DNA of 64,000 nucleotides from Mitsuaria sp. 7 (GTDB lineage Bacteria > Pseudomonadota > Gammaproteobacteria > Burkholderiales > Burkholderiaceae_C), in NCBI RefSeq assembly GCF_001653795.1, contig NZ_CP011514.1, positions 2,269,229 through 2,333,228 on the forward strand, given 5' to 3'. A program made the position numbers and the translations under genes. The notes beneath the pieces are model-generated. The model was not told where the DNA came from. It saw only the letters and a program-made list of their open reading frames with translations, and searched no databases. The first letter of the stretch is position 1; every line of letters begins with the position of its first letter. This document shows positions 9,866 through 19,831 of this stretch, piece by piece.

Positions 9866-11147
9866 GCTTCATCCGGCAGCTGGAAGGCTGTTCAGCCTGT
9901 GCGGCGTCGAGGAAGCGCAAGGTGCGGAAGCCGTAGCCGGAGCCTTCGTTGTCGTGCGGTGTCCCGGCCTCGCCGGCGCGACGCAGGACGCTGACGTACA
10001 GCGGCTGCTGGAGCTGGTGATCCGAAGGACGCATCCAGCCCTGGTGCGCCACGCCGAGCGATCGGCCGTCGAGCGTCAACCCCTCCAACGCCAGCGCGAC
10101 CGCCTTTGGATCGGCGCTGCCGGCCTTCTCCATCGCGGCGACCAGCATCTCGACCATCAACTGCATGCGCGCATGGAGGTAGTCGTGATCCGGCTTCGGA
10201 AAGCGCTGGCGGAACGCCGCGTAGAAGCGCTCCGAATCCGCGGTTCCGACGTTCGGGTGCCACTCGGCCACCGCCAGCACGCGGTCGACGCCCGCCTCGC
10301 CCAGCACGCCGGGCACGCCCAGCGCGTTCCCGTAGAAGGTGTAGAAGCGCGCATCGAGCCCGATGTCCTTGGCCGCCTTGATCAGCAGCGTCAGGTCGTT
10401 GCCCCAGTTGCCGGTGAGCACCGCCTGGGCGCCGCTGGCCCGGATCTTCGTCGCGTAGGGCAGAAAGTCCTTCACGCGGCCGAGCGGGTGGAGTTCGTCG
10501 CCGACGATCTGCAGGTCGGGGCGGCGCTTGGCCAGCATCGCCCTCGCCTCCTCGCGCAGATGCTGGCCGAAACTGTAGTCCTGACCGATCAGGTAGAGCC
10601 GCTTGAGGTTCCGATCCTGGGCGATCACCTCGATCAAGGCCGCCAGCCGCATGTCGGTGTGAGCGTCGAAGCGGAAGTGCCAGAAGCTGCACTGCGCGCC
10701 GGTCAGCGCCGGATCGACGGCCGCGTAGTTGAGGAACAGCGCGCGGCGGTCAGGCTCGCGGGCGTTGTGCCTGTCGAGCGCGCCGATCAGCGCGCTCGCG
10801 ACGGCGGAGCTGTTGCCCTGGAGGACGACGGGAACGCCCTGGTCCGTTGCCGCGCGCAGCATCGCCAGCGACTCCTCAACCGAGCCCTTGCTGTCGAAGC
10901 GGACGATCTCCAGGCGCCGTGCGCCGCCCGGCAGCTTCACGCCGCCGCGGGCGTTGACGCGCTCGGACGCCCAGATGAGGTTGCGGAACACGGCCTCGCC
11001 GCCGTTGCCGAGCGGACCGGAGAGTCCTTCGATCAAGCCGAGTCGGATCGGAGCAGCAGGAGCGGCTGCCATCGCACCAGCCAGACTGATCTGCGCGAGC
11101 GCCGCGACGGTCAATGCGACCACCGCCCTCCTCGTCCAGCGTCTCAC
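9855..11147 (-). CDS. LivJ-like ABC transporter substrate-binding protein (orphan)
   Basis: This periplasmic binding protein belongs to the type I, branched-chain amino acid/amide (LivJ/UrtA) group. The 430-residue protein begins with an Arg-rich signal peptide ([12 protein letters not shown], cleaved near residue 30). It then shows [18 protein letters not shown], the usual opening of the ligand-binding lobe, and the conserved [10 protein letters not shown] region. The start is GTG at 11147, overlapping the tsaD TGA as GTGA, which implies translational coupling. No permease or ATPase gene is nearby. The ligand is unknown. The gene ends in its own terminator. Confidence 0.85.
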   Translation of the reverse strand: MRRWTRRAVVALTVAALAQISLAGAMAAAPAAPIRLGLIEGLSGPLGNGGEAVFRNLIWASERVNARGGVKLPGGARRLEIVRFDSKGSVEESLAMLRAATDQGVPVVLQGNSSAVASALIGALDRHNAREPDRRALFLNYAAVDPALTGAQCSFWHFRFDAHTDMRLAALIEVIAQDRNLKRLYLIGQDYSFGQHLREEARAMLAKRRPDLQIVGDELHPLGRVKDFLPYATKIRASGAQAVLTGNWGNDLTLLIKAAKDIGLDARFYTFYGNALGVPGVLGEAGVDRVLAVAEWHPNVGTADSERFYAAFRQRFPKPDHDYLHARMQLMVEMLVAAMEKAGSADPKAVALALEGLTLDGRSLGVAHQGWMRPSDHQLQQPLYVSVLRRAGEAGTPHDNEGSGYGFRTLRFLDAAQAEQPSSCRMKRPS

Positions 11148-12202
11148 AGCTGCGCCGGGCTGGCGAGTTGCGACAGATCCCAGCGCGGCTTGACCTCGAA
11201 GCCGCCGCCGCGCGTCAGGTTCGCCATGTCGCGCTGCAGGCGCAGGCCGGCCGCGAGCGCGATCATGGCGCCGTTGTCCGTGCACAGATGCAGCTCGGGA
11301 TAGTGGACGCGCACGCGGCGCTTCTCGCAGGCTGCGTCCAACTGTTCGCGCAAGCGCTTGTTGGCGCCGACGCCGCCCGCCACGACCAGGCGCTTCAGAC
11401 CGGTTTCCTTCAGCGCCAGCAGCGCCTTCTTGACCAGCACCTCGACGATGGCGGCCTGCGTCGAGGCCGCGAGGTCAGCGCGCTGCTGCTCGCTGATGCC
11501 CTCGGACTGCGCCTCAAGCTTGCGGACCTGCGTCAGCACCGCCGTCTTCAGGCCGGCAAAGCTGAAATCAGGCTTGCCGCTGTGCATGAGCGGGCGCGGC
11601 AGCGCGAACGCTTCGGGATTACCTTGCTCCGCCAGCTTCGACAGATGCGGACCGCCGGGATACGGCAGGCCGAGCAGCTTGGCCGACTTGTCGAAGGCTT
11701 CGCCGGCGGCGTCGTCGATGGTCTCGCCCAGCAGCTCGTAGCTGCCGACGTCGTCGACACGCATCAGCTGCGTGTGGCCGCCGGACACCAGCAGCGCGAC
11801 GAACGGGAACTCCGGCGGATCCGCCGACAGGAACGGCGACAGCAGATGGCCTTCGAGGTGATGGATGCCCATCACCGGCCGATCGAGCGCGGCACCCAGC
11901 GATGCGGCAACGCCGGCACCGACGAGCAGCGCGCCGGCAAGACCCGGCCCCTGCGTGTACGCGACCACGTCGACATCCGCCAGCGACAGTCCGGCGCCCG
12001 CAAGCACCTCGCGGGTCAGCGGCAGCACGCGGCGGATGTGGTCGCGCGAGGCGAGCTCGGGCACGACGCCGCCGTAGGCCTGATGCATCGTGATCTGGCT
12101 GTGCAGCGCATGCGCAAGCAGCGTCGGCACGCCGTCGCCAGACGCGTCGACCAGCGCCACGCCGGTTTCGTCGCAGGAGGATTCGATGCCGAGGACGCGC
12201 AT
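11144..12202 (-). CDS. tsaD: tRNA N6-adenosine threonylcarbamoyltransferase TsaD
   Basis: TsaD transfers the threonylcarbamoyl group to A37 of ANN-decoding tRNAs, working with TsaB, TsaC and TsaE. The 352-residue ASKHA-fold protein opens with [12 protein letters not shown], has the metal-binding HHLEGH segment, and contains the VSGGHTQL and GLPYPGGP blocks. It lies 63 nt after fdx at the end of the Fe-S assembly operon and may be co-transcribed with it. Confidence 0.97.
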   Translation of the reverse strand: MRVLGIESSCDETGVALVDASGDGVPTLLAHALHSQITMHQAYGGVVPELASRDHIRRVLPLTREVLAGAGLSLADVDVVAYTQGPGLAGALLVGAGVAASLGAALDRPVMGIHHLEGHLLSPFLSADPPEFPFVALLVSGGHTQLMRVDDVGSYELLGETIDDAAGEAFDKSAKLLGLPYPGGPHLSKLAEQGNPEAFALPRPLMHSGKPDFSFAGLKTAVLTQVRKLEAQSEGISEQQRADLAASTQAAIVEVLVKKALLALKETGLKRLVVAGGVGANKRLREQLDAACEKRRVRVHYPELHLCTDNGAMIALAAGLRLQRDMANLTRGGGFEVKPRWDLSQLASPAQL

Positions 12203-12265
12203 GGGATCAGCCGTTCAGGATGCCGGGGAAGTCGTCGCGAACCGCAGTCAAGCGGATCTCGTCGA

Positions 12266-12604
12266 TCAATGGTTCTCTTTGGCGTGGTTGATCGAGTACT
12301 TGGGGATCTCGACCGTCACGTCCTTGTTGGACAGGATGGCCTGGCAGGACAGGCGCGAGTTGGGCTCCAGACCCCAGGCGCGGTCCAGCATGTCCTCCTC
12401 GTTCTCTTCCATCTCGGACAGCGACGCGAAGCCCTCGCGCACGATCACGTGGCAGGTCGTGCAGGCGCAGACCTGGTCGCAGGCGTGCTCGATGTCGATG
12501 TGGTTGTCGAGCATCGCCTCGCAGATCGTCGTGCCGGAGGGGGCTTCGATCGACTTGCCCTCGGGCGCGTATTCGGGATGGGGAAGGATCTTGATGACGG
12601 GCAT
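12266..12604 (-). CDS. fdx: ISC-type [2Fe-2S] ferredoxin
   Basis: This adrenodoxin-like ferredoxin supplies electrons for Fe-S cluster assembly on IscU. The 112-residue protein carries the ligands C42, C48, C51 and C87 in the spacing of E. coli Fdx; an additional C46 lies inside the loop. It is the last classical gene of the isc operon, 58 nt after hscA. No iscX gene follows. Confidence 0.96.
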   Translation of the reverse strand: MPVIKILPHPEYAPEGKSIEAPSGTTICEAMLDNHIDIEHACDQVCACTTCHVIVREGFASLSEMEENEEDMLDRAWGLEPNSRLSCQAILSNKDVTVEIPKYSINHAKENH

Positions 12605-12662
12605 GGGGAGGTGTCCTTGAGGCTGGCGAGCTGAGCTTGTCCGGCTGGGCGTCGGCTTGCGG

Positions 12663-14531
12663 TCAGACCTGATCGATGCTGCGGCCGGTGAGGGCCTGCT
12701 GGATGCCGCGGTTCATGCGCGCGGCGGCAAAGGCCTCGGTGCCCTTGGCCAGCGTCTCGACCGCGGCGGTGATCGCATCGGCATCGGCGACCGCGTCGTC
12801 GGCCTGCGCCTTCGCGAGCAGATCCGTCTGCAGCGCGGCAATCTCGGCGCGCTCAACGTCGCTGAGCAGATCGCCGTCGGCGCGCAGCGCGGACTGGGTG
12901 GCCAGGATCATCCGCTCGGCGTCGACGCGCGCTTCGCGCAGCTTGCGCGCGACCATGTCGCCCTCGGCGCTGGCGAAGCCCTCGCGCAGCATGGTCGCGA
13001 TCTGGTCGTCGGACAGGCCGTAGCTCGGCTTGACCTGCACCGCCGCCTCGACGCCCGAGCCCAGCTCGCGCGCGGAGACGCTCAGCAGGCCGTCGGCGTC
13101 GACCTGGAAGGTCACGCGGATACGGGCCGAGCCGGCCACCATCGGCGGAATGCCGCGCAGCTCGAAACGCGCCAGCGAGCGGCACTCGCTCACCAGCTCG
13201 CGCTCGCCCTGGAGCACATGCACCGCCAGCGCGGTCTGACCATCCTTGAAAGTGGTGAAGTCCTGCGCCTTCGCCACAGGGATCGTGGCGTTGCGCTCGA
13301 TGATGCGCTCGACCAGGCCGCCCATGGTCTCAAGACCCAGCGAGAGCGGGATCACGTCGAGCAGCAGGATCTCACCGTCCGAGCTGTTGCCAGCCAGTTG
13401 ATTCGCCTGCACCGAGGCGCCGAGCGCAACGACTTCGTCGGGATTCAGGTTCGTCAGGACTTCGCGGCCGAACAACTCACCGACCACGCGGCGCACGATC
13501 GGCATGCGCGTGGAGCCACCGACCATCACCGTGCCCTGCACCTCGTCCGCGGCGACCTTCGCGTCGCGCAGCACGCGGCGCACGGCCAGCAGCGTCTTGT
13601 TGACCAGGGGCTGGGCCAGTTCATCGAACTGACCGCGCGACACCTCGACGCTCAGCGCGCCGGCATCGAGCGCGGCGCTCAGCGTCACGCGCTCGTGATC
13701 GGTCAACGCTTCCTTGGCCTCTCGGGCCGCCACCAGCACACGACGCTTGTCCGCGGCGCTGCTGACGCTCAGGCCCCCCTGCGCCAGCGCCCAGTCAGCC
13801 AGCAGCCGGTCGAAGTCGTCGCCGCCGAGTTGCGCATCGCCACCGGTGGCGACCACTTCGAAGACGCCCTTCGTCAGGCGCAGCAGCGAGATGTCGAAGG
13901 TACCGCCGCCCAGGTCGTAGACGGCATAGAGGCCTTCGCTGCCGTTGTCCAGCCCGTAGGCGATCGCGGCGGCGGTGGGCTCGTTGATCAGGCGCAGCAC
14001 GTTCAGGCCCGCCAACTGCGCGGCATCTTTCGTCGCCTGGCGCTGCGCGTCGTCGAAGTACGCGGGCACCGTGATGACGGCGCCGAACAGGTCGTCGTTG
14101 AACGTGTCCTCGGCGCGCTGGCGCAGCGTGGCGAGGATCTCCGCGCTGATCTCGACCGGCGACTTCAGGCCCTCGCGCGTGAGCACGCTCAGCATGCCGG
14201 GCGTATCTTCGAAACGGTACGGGAGCTTCTCGCGATTGGCGATGTCGTCGAGGCGGCGGCCCATGAAGCGCTTCACCGAGACGATGGTGTTTTCCGGATC
14301 CTCGGCCTGCGCGGCGAGCGCGTCATAGCCGAACTGGCGGCGGCCTTCCAGCATCACGCGCACGGCCGACGGCAGGATCACGCGGCCCTGGTCGTCCGGC
14401 AGGCATTCGGCGACGCCATGGCGCACCGCGGCCACTAGCGAATGCGTCGTGCCGAGGTCGATGCCGACCGCGATGCGGCGCTGATGGGGATCGGGCGACG
14501 CGCCGGGTTCGGAGATTTGCAGCAGGGCCAT
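12663..14531 (-). CDS. hscA: Fe-S assembly chaperone HscA (Hsp70 family)
   Basis: This specialised Hsp70 promotes release of clusters from IscU to target proteins. The 622-residue protein has an N-terminal ATPase domain starting [13 protein letters not shown], the phosphate loop [13 protein letters not shown], and a substrate-binding domain from about residue 395. Its length and the missing EEVD-like or long C-terminal linker fit HscA better than DnaK. Its predicted partner motif LPPVK is present in the IscU encoded upstream. It lies 50 nt downstream of hscB. Confidence 0.97.
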   Translation of the reverse strand: MALLQISEPGASPDPHQRRIAVGIDLGTTHSLVAAVRHGVAECLPDDQGRVILPSAVRVMLEGRRQFGYDALAAQAEDPENTIVSVKRFMGRRLDDIANREKLPYRFEDTPGMLSVLTREGLKSPVEISAEILATLRQRAEDTFNDDLFGAVITVPAYFDDAQRQATKDAAQLAGLNVLRLINEPTAAAIAYGLDNGSEGLYAVYDLGGGTFDISLLRLTKGVFEVVATGGDAQLGGDDFDRLLADWALAQGGLSVSSAADKRRVLVAAREAKEALTDHERVTLSAALDAGALSVEVSRGQFDELAQPLVNKTLLAVRRVLRDAKVAADEVQGTVMVGGSTRMPIVRRVVGELFGREVLTNLNPDEVVALGASVQANQLAGNSSDGEILLLDVIPLSLGLETMGGLVERIIERNATIPVAKAQDFTTFKDGQTALAVHVLQGERELVSECRSLARFELRGIPPMVAGSARIRVTFQVDADGLLSVSARELGSGVEAAVQVKPSYGLSDDQIATMLREGFASAEGDMVARKLREARVDAERMILATQSALRADGDLLSDVERAEIAALQTDLLAKAQADDAVADADAITAAVETLAKGTEAFAAARMNRGIQQALTGRSIDQV

Positions 14532-14581
14532 GTTGTCTTGTTCTTCGAATGTCGGATCGGAGGTCGAATCGAATGTCGGGC

Positions 14582-15103
14582 TCAGGAATGCTCGAGCGCA
14601 TCCAGCCGATGGTCGATGTCCGAACGGAAACGCGTCAGGAACATCAGCGCGCGCACCGACTCGGCGGCGCCAGCGGCGTTGTCCTCGTCGTCGAGCTGGC
14701 GGCCGGCCTGCGCCAGCAGCGCGCGCTCGCGGTCGGCAACCTGCTTGTCGATGGCGAGGATCGCGTCGGGCGTCTTCGCTTCGTCGAGCGACTCACGCCA
14801 TTCCATCTGCTCCATCAGGAACGCCGCGGGCATGCGGGTGTTCTCGTTGGCCTGGATAGGCGCACCACGCAGTTCACAGAGATAGGAGGCGCGCTTGAGC
14901 GGATCGCGCAGGCGCTGGTGAGCCTCGTTGACGCGCAACGCCCATTGCATCGCCAGGCGTTGCGAGGCGGCGCCGTCGGCGGCGAAGCGGTCCGGATGCA
15001 CCTTCGCCGCGAGCGCCTTCCAGCGCTCGGCGATCTCGGCGCCGTCCTGCGCGAAGCGTTGCGGCAAGCCGAACAGGGTGAAGTCGTCGTCGTCGAGTTT
15101 CAT
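14582..15103 (-). CDS. hscB: Fe-S assembly co-chaperone HscB
   Basis: HscB is a J-domain protein that delivers IscU to HscA and stimulates its ATPase. The 173-residue protein has an N-terminal J domain with the essential HPD motif (KVHPDRF, about 34-40) and a C-terminal three-helix IscU-binding domain. The ATG at 15103 gives the typical [10 protein letters not shown] opening. No Shine-Dalgarno site is visible, because the bases before the start are a TTTTTT run belonging to a hairpin. Confidence 0.95.
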   Translation of the reverse strand: MKLDDDDFTLFGLPQRFAQDGAEIAERWKALAAKVHPDRFAADGAASQRLAMQWALRVNEAHQRLRDPLKRASYLCELRGAPIQANENTRMPAAFLMEQMEWRESLDEAKTPDAILAIDKQVADRERALLAQAGRQLDDEDNAAGAAESVRALMFLTRFRSDIDHRLDALEHS

Positions 15104-15107
15104 GAAC

Positions 15108-15133
15108 AAAAAAGCGCGGCACCGTGGCCGCGC
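15108..15133 (-). terminator. terminator-like hairpin directly in front of hscB
   Basis: On the minus strand GCGCGGC pairs with GCCGCGC around a CACGGT loop and is followed by six T residues at 15108-15113, only four bases before the hscB ATG. It has the form of a good intrinsic terminator inside the isc operon, after iscA. It may lower hscBA-fdx expression relative to iscRSUA. A CTTTTT run also follows on the plus strand. Confidence 0.7.
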
Positions 15134-15152
15134 CCTTTTTCGCGTGCAGCGT

Positions 15153-15476
15153 TCAGACGCGGAAAGACTCGCCGCAACCGCAGCGATCCTTCTCACGCGG
15201 ATTGCGGAACTTGAAGCCTTCGTTCAGGCCCTCGCGGACGAAGTCCAGCTCGGTGCCATCGAGGTACGGCAGGCTCTTCGGGTCGATCAGCACCTTCACG
15301 CCATGGCCCTCGAAGATCACGTCCTCGGGGGCCACCTCGTCCGCGTACTCCAGCTTGTAGGCCAGGCCCGAGCAGCCGGTGGTCTTCACGCCCAGACGCA
15401 CGCCCACGCCACGACCGCGCTTGGCGATGTAGCGCGTGACGTGCCGGGCCGCGGCTTCGGTCAGGGTGACGGACAT
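15153..15476 (-). CDS. iscA: A-type Fe-S carrier IscA
   Basis: This A-type carrier delivers iron or [4Fe-4S] clusters to target proteins. The 107-residue protein shows the three invariant cysteines: one in TTGCSGLAY and two in the C-terminal RCGCGESF. I chose the second of two adjacent ATG codons (15476) because a TGAGG site then sits about seven bases upstream; 15479 is equally readable. It follows iscU after 8 nt. Confidence 0.95.
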   Translation of the reverse strand: MSVTLTEAAARHVTRYIAKRGRGVGVRLGVKTTGCSGLAYKLEYADEVAPEDVIFEGHGVKVLIDPKSLPYLDGTELDFVREGLNEGFKFRNPREKDRCGCGESFRV

Positions 15477-15484
15477 CATGGACC

Positions 15485-15901
15485 TCAGGCCGCCGCAGTC
15501 GCGCCCGCGTCGGCGTTCTGACCGTGCTTGGCGCGGTAGTCGTCCACCGCGGCCTTGATCGCGTCTTCCGCCAGGATCGAGCAGTGGATCTTCACCGGCG
15601 GCAGGGCCAGCTCTTCCGCGATCTGGTTGTTCTTGATGGACAGCGCCTGGTCCAGCGTCTTGCCCTTGACCCACTCGGTGACCAGCGAACTCGACGCGAT
15701 CGCCGAGCCGCAGCCGTAGGTCTTGAACTTGGCGTCCTCGATCAGGCCGGTCGCGGGGTTGACCTTGATCTGGAGCTTCATCACGTCGCCGCAGGCCGGC
15801 GCGCCGACCATGCCGGTGCCGACGGACTCGTCGCCCTTGTCGAAGCCGCCCACGTTGCGGGGATTCTCGTAGTGGTCGATGACCTTGTCGCTGTATGCCA
15901 T
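15485..15901 (-). CDS. iscU: Fe-S cluster scaffold IscU
   Basis: IscU is the scaffold on which IscS-derived sulfur and iron are built into [2Fe-2S] clusters. Its 138 residues carry the ligands C37, C64 and C107, the regulatory D39 and the HscA-recognition motif LPPVK at 100-104. The C-terminus has a short Ala-rich tail. It is preceded by iscS (63-nt gap) and followed closely by iscA. Confidence 0.98.
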   Translation of the reverse strand: MAYSDKVIDHYENPRNVGGFDKGDESVGTGMVGAPACGDVMKLQIKVNPATGLIEDAKFKTYGCGSAIASSSLVTEWVKGKTLDQALSIKNNQIAEELALPPVKIHCSILAEDAIKAAVDDYRAKHGQNADAGATAAA

Positions 15902-15964
15902 GTCGTGTTCTCCAACAACTTTGTCTTGATGAACTGCGTCGTTCGTTTCGCCGTCAGCGGACGC

Positions 15965-17185
15965 TCAATGCGCCGCCCACTGGATGGTGCTGATGTCGAC
16001 GCCTTCCTTGTACATGTCCCACAGCGGGGACAGTTCGCGCAGCTTGGCGACCCGGTCCTTCAGCAGCGAGACGGCGTAGTCGATTTCCTCTTCGGTCGTG
16101 AAGCGGCCGATCGTCATGCGCAGCGAGGAATGCGCCAGCTCGTCGCTGCGGCCCAGGGCGCGCAGCACGTAGCTCGGTTCCAGGCTCGCGGACGTGCAGG
16201 CCGAGCCCGACGACACGGCGATGCCCTTGATGCCCATGATCAGCGACTCGCCCTCGACGTAGTTGAACGAGGCGTTGACGTTGTGGGGCACGCGGCGGGT
16301 CAGGTCGCCGTTGAGGAACACCTGCTCGATGTCCTTCAGGCCGTCCAGCAGGCGCTGCTGCAGCGCCTTGATGCGCGGCAACTCGGTGGCCATCTCCTCG
16401 CGGGCGATGCGGAAGGCTTCGCCCATGCCGACGATCTGGTGCGTCGGCAGCGTGCCCGAACGCAGGCCGCGCTCATGTCCGCCGCCGTGCATCTGCGCTT
16501 CCAGACGCACGCGCGGCTTGCGACGCACGTACAGGGCGCCGATGCCCTTGGGACCGTAGGACTTGTGCGAGGCCAGGCTCATCAGGTCGACCGGCAGCGT
16601 GGTCAGGTCGATCTCGACCTTGCCGGTGGCCTGCGCGGCGTCGACGTGGAAGACGATGCCCTTCTCGCGGCACAGCGCGCCGATGGTCGGGATGTCCTGG
16701 ATCACGCCGATCTCGTTGTTCACGAACATCACCGAGATCAGGATCGTGTCCGGGCGGATGGCCGCCTTCAGCACGTCCAGGTCGATCAGGCCGTCTTCCT
16801 GGACGTCGAGGTAGGTGACCTCGAAGCCCTGGCGCTCCAGCTCACGCGTCGTGTCCAGCACGGCCTTGTGCTCGGTCTTGATCGTGATCAGGTGCTTGCC
16901 GCGCGACTGGTAGAAGTTGGCCGCGCCCTTGATGGCGAGGTTGTTCGACTCGGTCGCGCCGGAGGTCCAGACGATCTCGCGCGGGTCCGCGCCGATCAGC
17001 TTGGCGACTTCGACGCGCGCCTTCTCCACGGCTTCTTCCGCCTCCCAGCCCCACGCGTGACTGCGCGACGCCGGATTGCCGAAGTGCTCGCGCAGCCACG
17101 GAATCATCGCGTCGACGACGCGCGGGTCCACCGGCGTGGTGGCGCCGTAGTCCATGTAGATGGGGAAATGCGGGGTCATGTCCAT
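15965..17185 (-). CDS. iscS: cysteine desulfurase IscS
   Basis: This PLP enzyme removes sulfur from cysteine and passes it as a persulfide to IscU and to tRNA thiolation. The 406-residue protein has the PLP lysine K208 in [12 protein letters not shown] and the active-site cysteine C330 in the flexible loop [10 protein letters not shown]. Both ATG codons at the start (MDM) are usable. It lies 55 nt after iscR. Confidence 0.98.
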   Translation of the reverse strand: MDMTPHFPIYMDYGATTPVDPRVVDAMIPWLREHFGNPASRSHAWGWEAEEAVEKARVEVAKLIGADPREIVWTSGATESNNLAIKGAANFYQSRGKHLITIKTEHKAVLDTTRELERQGFEVTYLDVQEDGLIDLDVLKAAIRPDTILISVMFVNNEIGVIQDIPTIGALCREKGIVFHVDAAQATGKVEIDLTTLPVDLMSLASHKSYGPKGIGALYVRRKPRVRLEAQMHGGGHERGLRSGTLPTHQIVGMGEAFRIAREEMATELPRIKALQQRLLDGLKDIEQVFLNGDLTRRVPHNVNASFNYVEGESLIMGIKGIAVSSGSACTSASLEPSYVLRALGRSDELAHSSLRMTIGRFTTEEEIDYAVSLLKDRVAKLRELSPLWDMYKEGVDISTIQWAAH

Positions 17186-17240
17186 GGGAACGTTCTTCTT
17201 GTCGACTACTGAATGGTTGACGTGGACCGGAGGGCCGGAA

Positions 17241-17774
17241 TCACTTGCTCATCGCATTGCCGAGCGCGAACACGGAATTCGGCGCGGTGATGCGGATGGG
17301 CTTGACGACGGGGGTGCTCGAGATGGCGCGCTTGATCGGCGCTTCCTCGACGGTGACGCCCTTGGCGAGCTGGTCGTCGACGAGCTTGCGCAGCGTGACC
17401 GAGTCGAGGTACTCGATCATCTTGTTGTTGAGCGCCGTCCACAGGTCGTGCGTGATGCAGCGGCCGGTGTCGTCGCCCATGCAGTTTTCCTTGCCGCCGC
17501 AGCCGGTCGCATCGATGGGTTCGTCCACGGCGACGATGATGTCGGCGACGGTGATCTCATCGGAGCGGCGACCCAGCGAATAACCGCCGCCGGGACCGCG
17601 GGTGGATTCGACCAGCTGGTGGCGGCGGAGCTTGCCGAACAGCTGCTCGAGGTAGGACAACGAGATCTGCTGGCGCTGGCTGATCGCCGCCAGCGCGACG
17701 GGCCCGCCGTTTTCGCGCAGGGCCAGATCGATCATCGCGGTGACGGCAAAACGACCTTTGGTGGTGAGACGCAT
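17241..17774 (-). CDS. iscR: Rrf2-family Fe-S regulator IscR
   Basis: IscR senses Fe-S status and represses the isc operon in its [2Fe-2S] form. The 177-residue protein has an Rrf2 winged helix ([14 protein letters not shown], and the recognition region near 40-65). Its cluster ligands are C92, C98 and C106 followed by H109, slightly wider than the C92/C98/C104 spacing of E. coli. The ATG at 17774 is the family start. It heads the operon and is probably autoregulated through the site at 17871-17893. Confidence 0.96.
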   Translation of the reverse strand: MRLTTKGRFAVTAMIDLALRENGGPVALAAISQRQQISLSYLEQLFGKLRRHQLVESTRGPGGGYSLGRRSDEITVADIIVAVDEPIDATGCGGKENCMGDDTGRCITHDLWTALNNKMIEYLDSVTLRKLVDDQLAKGVTVEEAPIKRAISSTPVVKPIRITAPNSVFALGNAMSK

Positions 17775-17870
17775 CGAACTTCTCCTTGGCGCCCTTGTCG
17801 GGCTACAGGACATGGAGGCGGTGGCTCGGCTGACGCCGGGTCGACTCCCGGAGCAGGGTTAACCCCGGCT

Positions 17871-17893
17871 AAGTCCGACCATTTTACTCAATT
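17871..17893 (-). promoter_or_regulatory. probable IscR binding site upstream of iscR
   Basis: On the minus strand the 23-bp AT-rich element reads AATTGAGTAAAATGGTCGG followed by ACTT, about 97 nt before the iscR start. It resembles the type 1 IscR operator (a GACT-like half, an A/T centre, then AGTC/GGTCGG). The match is by eye only. Confidence 0.55.
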
Positions 17894-17942
17894 AAAACGA
17901 AGCTTGCTCGGGTTAGCCCGGACAGGTGGGAAGGGGGCCTCT

Positions 17943-18407
17943 TCAGGCCAGTCGGGCCGCTGCGATTTGCGCCAAACGGTCGCAGCCGGACTCCAGCAGA
18001 TCGAGCACCTGCTCGAAGCCGTCGGTACCGCCGTAATACGGATCTGGTACCTCGATCTCCCCTGGCAGCAGGGAAATCCGGTGCTGCAGCGCAGCAGGGC
18101 AGCGCCGGCGGAGCTCGCGCAGGTGGCCTGCATCCATGGCGATCAGCAGGTCGAATCGCTCGAAATCATCGGTGCGAAGCGCGCGCGCCCGTTGATCGCA
18201 GAGCTCATAGCCCCTTTGTCGGGCGTGGTCTTGGGAACGCTCGTCAGGGGCTTCACCGGCATGCCACCCTTGGACGCCTGCGGAGTCGACATGAACCCGG
18301 TCCGCCAAACCCATCTCCGTCAGTTGGTGGCGGAGCACGCCCTCGGCGGTCGGAGAGCGGCAGATGTTCCCAGTGCAGACAAAAAGGATGGAGAGCTCGG
18401 CGGGCAT
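17943..18407 (-). CDS. low-molecular-weight protein tyrosine phosphatase
   Basis: This cytoplasmic phosphatase of the LMW-PTP/arsenate-reductase fold hydrolyses phosphotyrosine. From the ATG at 18407 it has 154 residues. The P-loop C11-TGNIC-R17-S opens the protein, and the general-acid loop with VPDPYYGG is near the C-terminus, so it looks active. An ATG nine codons upstream (18434) is an alternative start. No exopolysaccharide or tyrosine-kinase genes are nearby, so its substrate is unclear. It follows the iscR promoter region on the same strand. Confidence 0.9.
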   Translation of the reverse strand: MPAELSILFVCTGNICRSPTAEGVLRHQLTEMGLADRVHVDSAGVQGWHAGEAPDERSQDHARQRGYELCDQRARALRTDDFERFDLLIAMDAGHLRELRRRCPAALQHRISLLPGEIEVPDPYYGGTDGFEQVLDLLESGCDRLAQIAAARLA

Positions 18408-18526
18408 GGGGCGGCATTGTGACGCGGCTGTCATCCCGCCGGCGTCGGCGTATCCGCCATCAGCCAGCCATCAGCATGGGATCAGAATTTGCTCACCGAC
18501 TGCTCTCACCACCCAGGAGCCCCAGC

Positions 18527-18688
18527 ATGAGCCTCTCGCAGATTGAAACCGTCCGCGCCGCACGCCTGCAACTGATCGACCTTGGCGACGAGAAGACCGC
18601 CGCGCTGCTGGAGTGGGCGCTGAAGGAGCAGGCGGCCCCCTCGGACTCCCCTGCCACGCCCCCTCGCGACAAGCCGCGGGCCGGCTGA
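18527..18688 (+). CDS. small hypothetical protein (53 aa)
   Basis: I do not recognise this protein. The ATG at 18527 is preceded by AGGAG with seven bases spacing. The product begins MSLSQIETVRAARLQL, continues with a helical acidic region (DLGDEKTAALLEWALKEQ) and ends in a Pro/Asp/Arg-rich tail. It is the only plus-strand gene in this stretch, flanked by the phosphatase (divergent) and the flavin oxidoreductase (convergent). The good ribosome site and amphipathic composition make it plausible as a real gene, but no function can be given. Confidence 0.5.
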   Translation: MSLSQIETVRAARLQLIDLGDEKTAALLEWALKEQAAPSDSPATPPRDKPRAG

Positions 18689-18720
18689 CGTCTCCGCTTG
18701 AAACGGGGAAGCGCCAGCGA

Positions 18721-19830
18721 TCACCCGTCCGAAGTCGCCGATCGCAGCCGATCCGCGTTCGCCAGATCCGCGATCGGCGCGAGCAGCGCGCGGTTGAAGT
18801 CTTCCAGCGGGAAACCTTCGCGAACGCGCCTCGGCCAGTCGGCATGCGTCAGCGCACCACGACCCAGGGCGATCACATCCGCCTCACCGCGGTCCATCAT
18901 GTCCACGGCCCGCGGGGGGTCTTGCAGGGACCCGTTCGCGATGACCGGTACGGCGCCATGGCGCCGCGCCAGCGCCGCCAGGCTCGGCCCGTCTCCGAAG
19001 GCAGGCTGCCAGGCCTCGAATTCCGTCGTATGCAGGTAATCGATGGGCGCGGCCGACAACGTCCGGAACACGGTGGCCGCATCCGCCTCGCCGCCGCGCC
19101 ATTTGTGGGTGAAGTCGTTGACCTTGCCTTGCGACACTCGATAACCCACCGCGAAGTCCGCCCCCACCGCGTGACGGACGGCTTGGATCGTCTCGACGCC
19201 CAGCTTCAGCCGCGCCACCAGGGCGCCTCCATAGTCATCCTCACGCCGATTCGTGTGCTCGGTGAGGAACTGGTCGAGCAGGTAGCCATTCGCTCCATGG
19301 ATCTCGACGCCGTCGAAGCCCGCCTCGCGGGCACGCACCGCCGCGCAGGCAAAGCCGCTGACCGCCTCGGCGATGTCCTCGGCTGACATCGCTTCCGGCA
19401 TCCGATACGGCCCCTCGCCTCGATAGAAGGACATTTGAGCCCCCGACGGCTGGATCGCTGAAGGCCCCTTCGCGATCGCCCGATGGGCGTTCCCCTGCGA
19501 AATCGCGCCCGCATGCATCAGCTGCGCGACGATCCGCCCGCCCGCCGCGTGGACTCGCTCCACCACGAGTCGCCACGCGTTGCCCTGCGACGCGTCCGCC
19601 AATCCGGGTTGATGAAGGTAGCCCTGCGCGAACGACCGATCGGTGTAGATCCCTTCGGTGATCACGAGCCCGAAGCCGCCAGCAGCGAAGTCGGCGTAGT
19701 ACTCGGCCATCCGTGGCGTCGCACGCCCGTCCGCCAGCGCGCTGACGCGTGTCATCGGCGCGACCGCCCATCGATTGGCGATCTGCATCGACCCCAGCGC
19801 GGTGGGGGAAAATAAGCTTGAGACATCCAT
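18721..19830 (-). CDS. NADH:flavin oxidoreductase, old yellow enzyme family
   Basis: This FMN-dependent ene-reductase has a TIM barrel. The 369-residue protein starts at the ATG at 19830, which has GGAGG seven bases upstream. It carries the N-terminal FSPTALGSMQIANRWAVAPM region, the flavin/substrate-binding EIHGANGYLLDQFL motif and the C-terminal ALGRGALTHADWP phosphate-binding loop. It begins right after the stop of the RidA-like gene, so the two are almost certainly translated together. Probable substrates are activated alkenes such as enones or nitro compounds; the true one is unknown. Confidence 0.9.
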   Translation of the reverse strand: MDVSSLFSPTALGSMQIANRWAVAPMTRVSALADGRATPRMAEYYADFAAGGFGLVITEGIYTDRSFAQGYLHQPGLADASQGNAWRLVVERVHAAGGRIVAQLMHAGAISQGNAHRAIAKGPSAIQPSGAQMSFYRGEGPYRMPEAMSAEDIAEAVSGFACAAVRAREAGFDGVEIHGANGYLLDQFLTEHTNRREDDYGGALVARLKLGVETIQAVRHAVGADFAVGYRVSQGKVNDFTHKWRGGEADAATVFRTLSAAPIDYLHTTEFEAWQPAFGDGPSLAALARRHGAVPVIANGSLQDPPRAVDMMDRGEADVIALGRGALTHADWPRRVREGFPLEDFNRALLAPIADLANADRLRSATSDG

Positions 19831-19831
19831 C

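Noticed and set aside
12657..14438. 593-codon plus-strand frame antisense to hscA
   Set aside because: It is a shadow of the third-codon GC bias of hscA, and its product is repetitive His/Arg/Gln-rich sequence.
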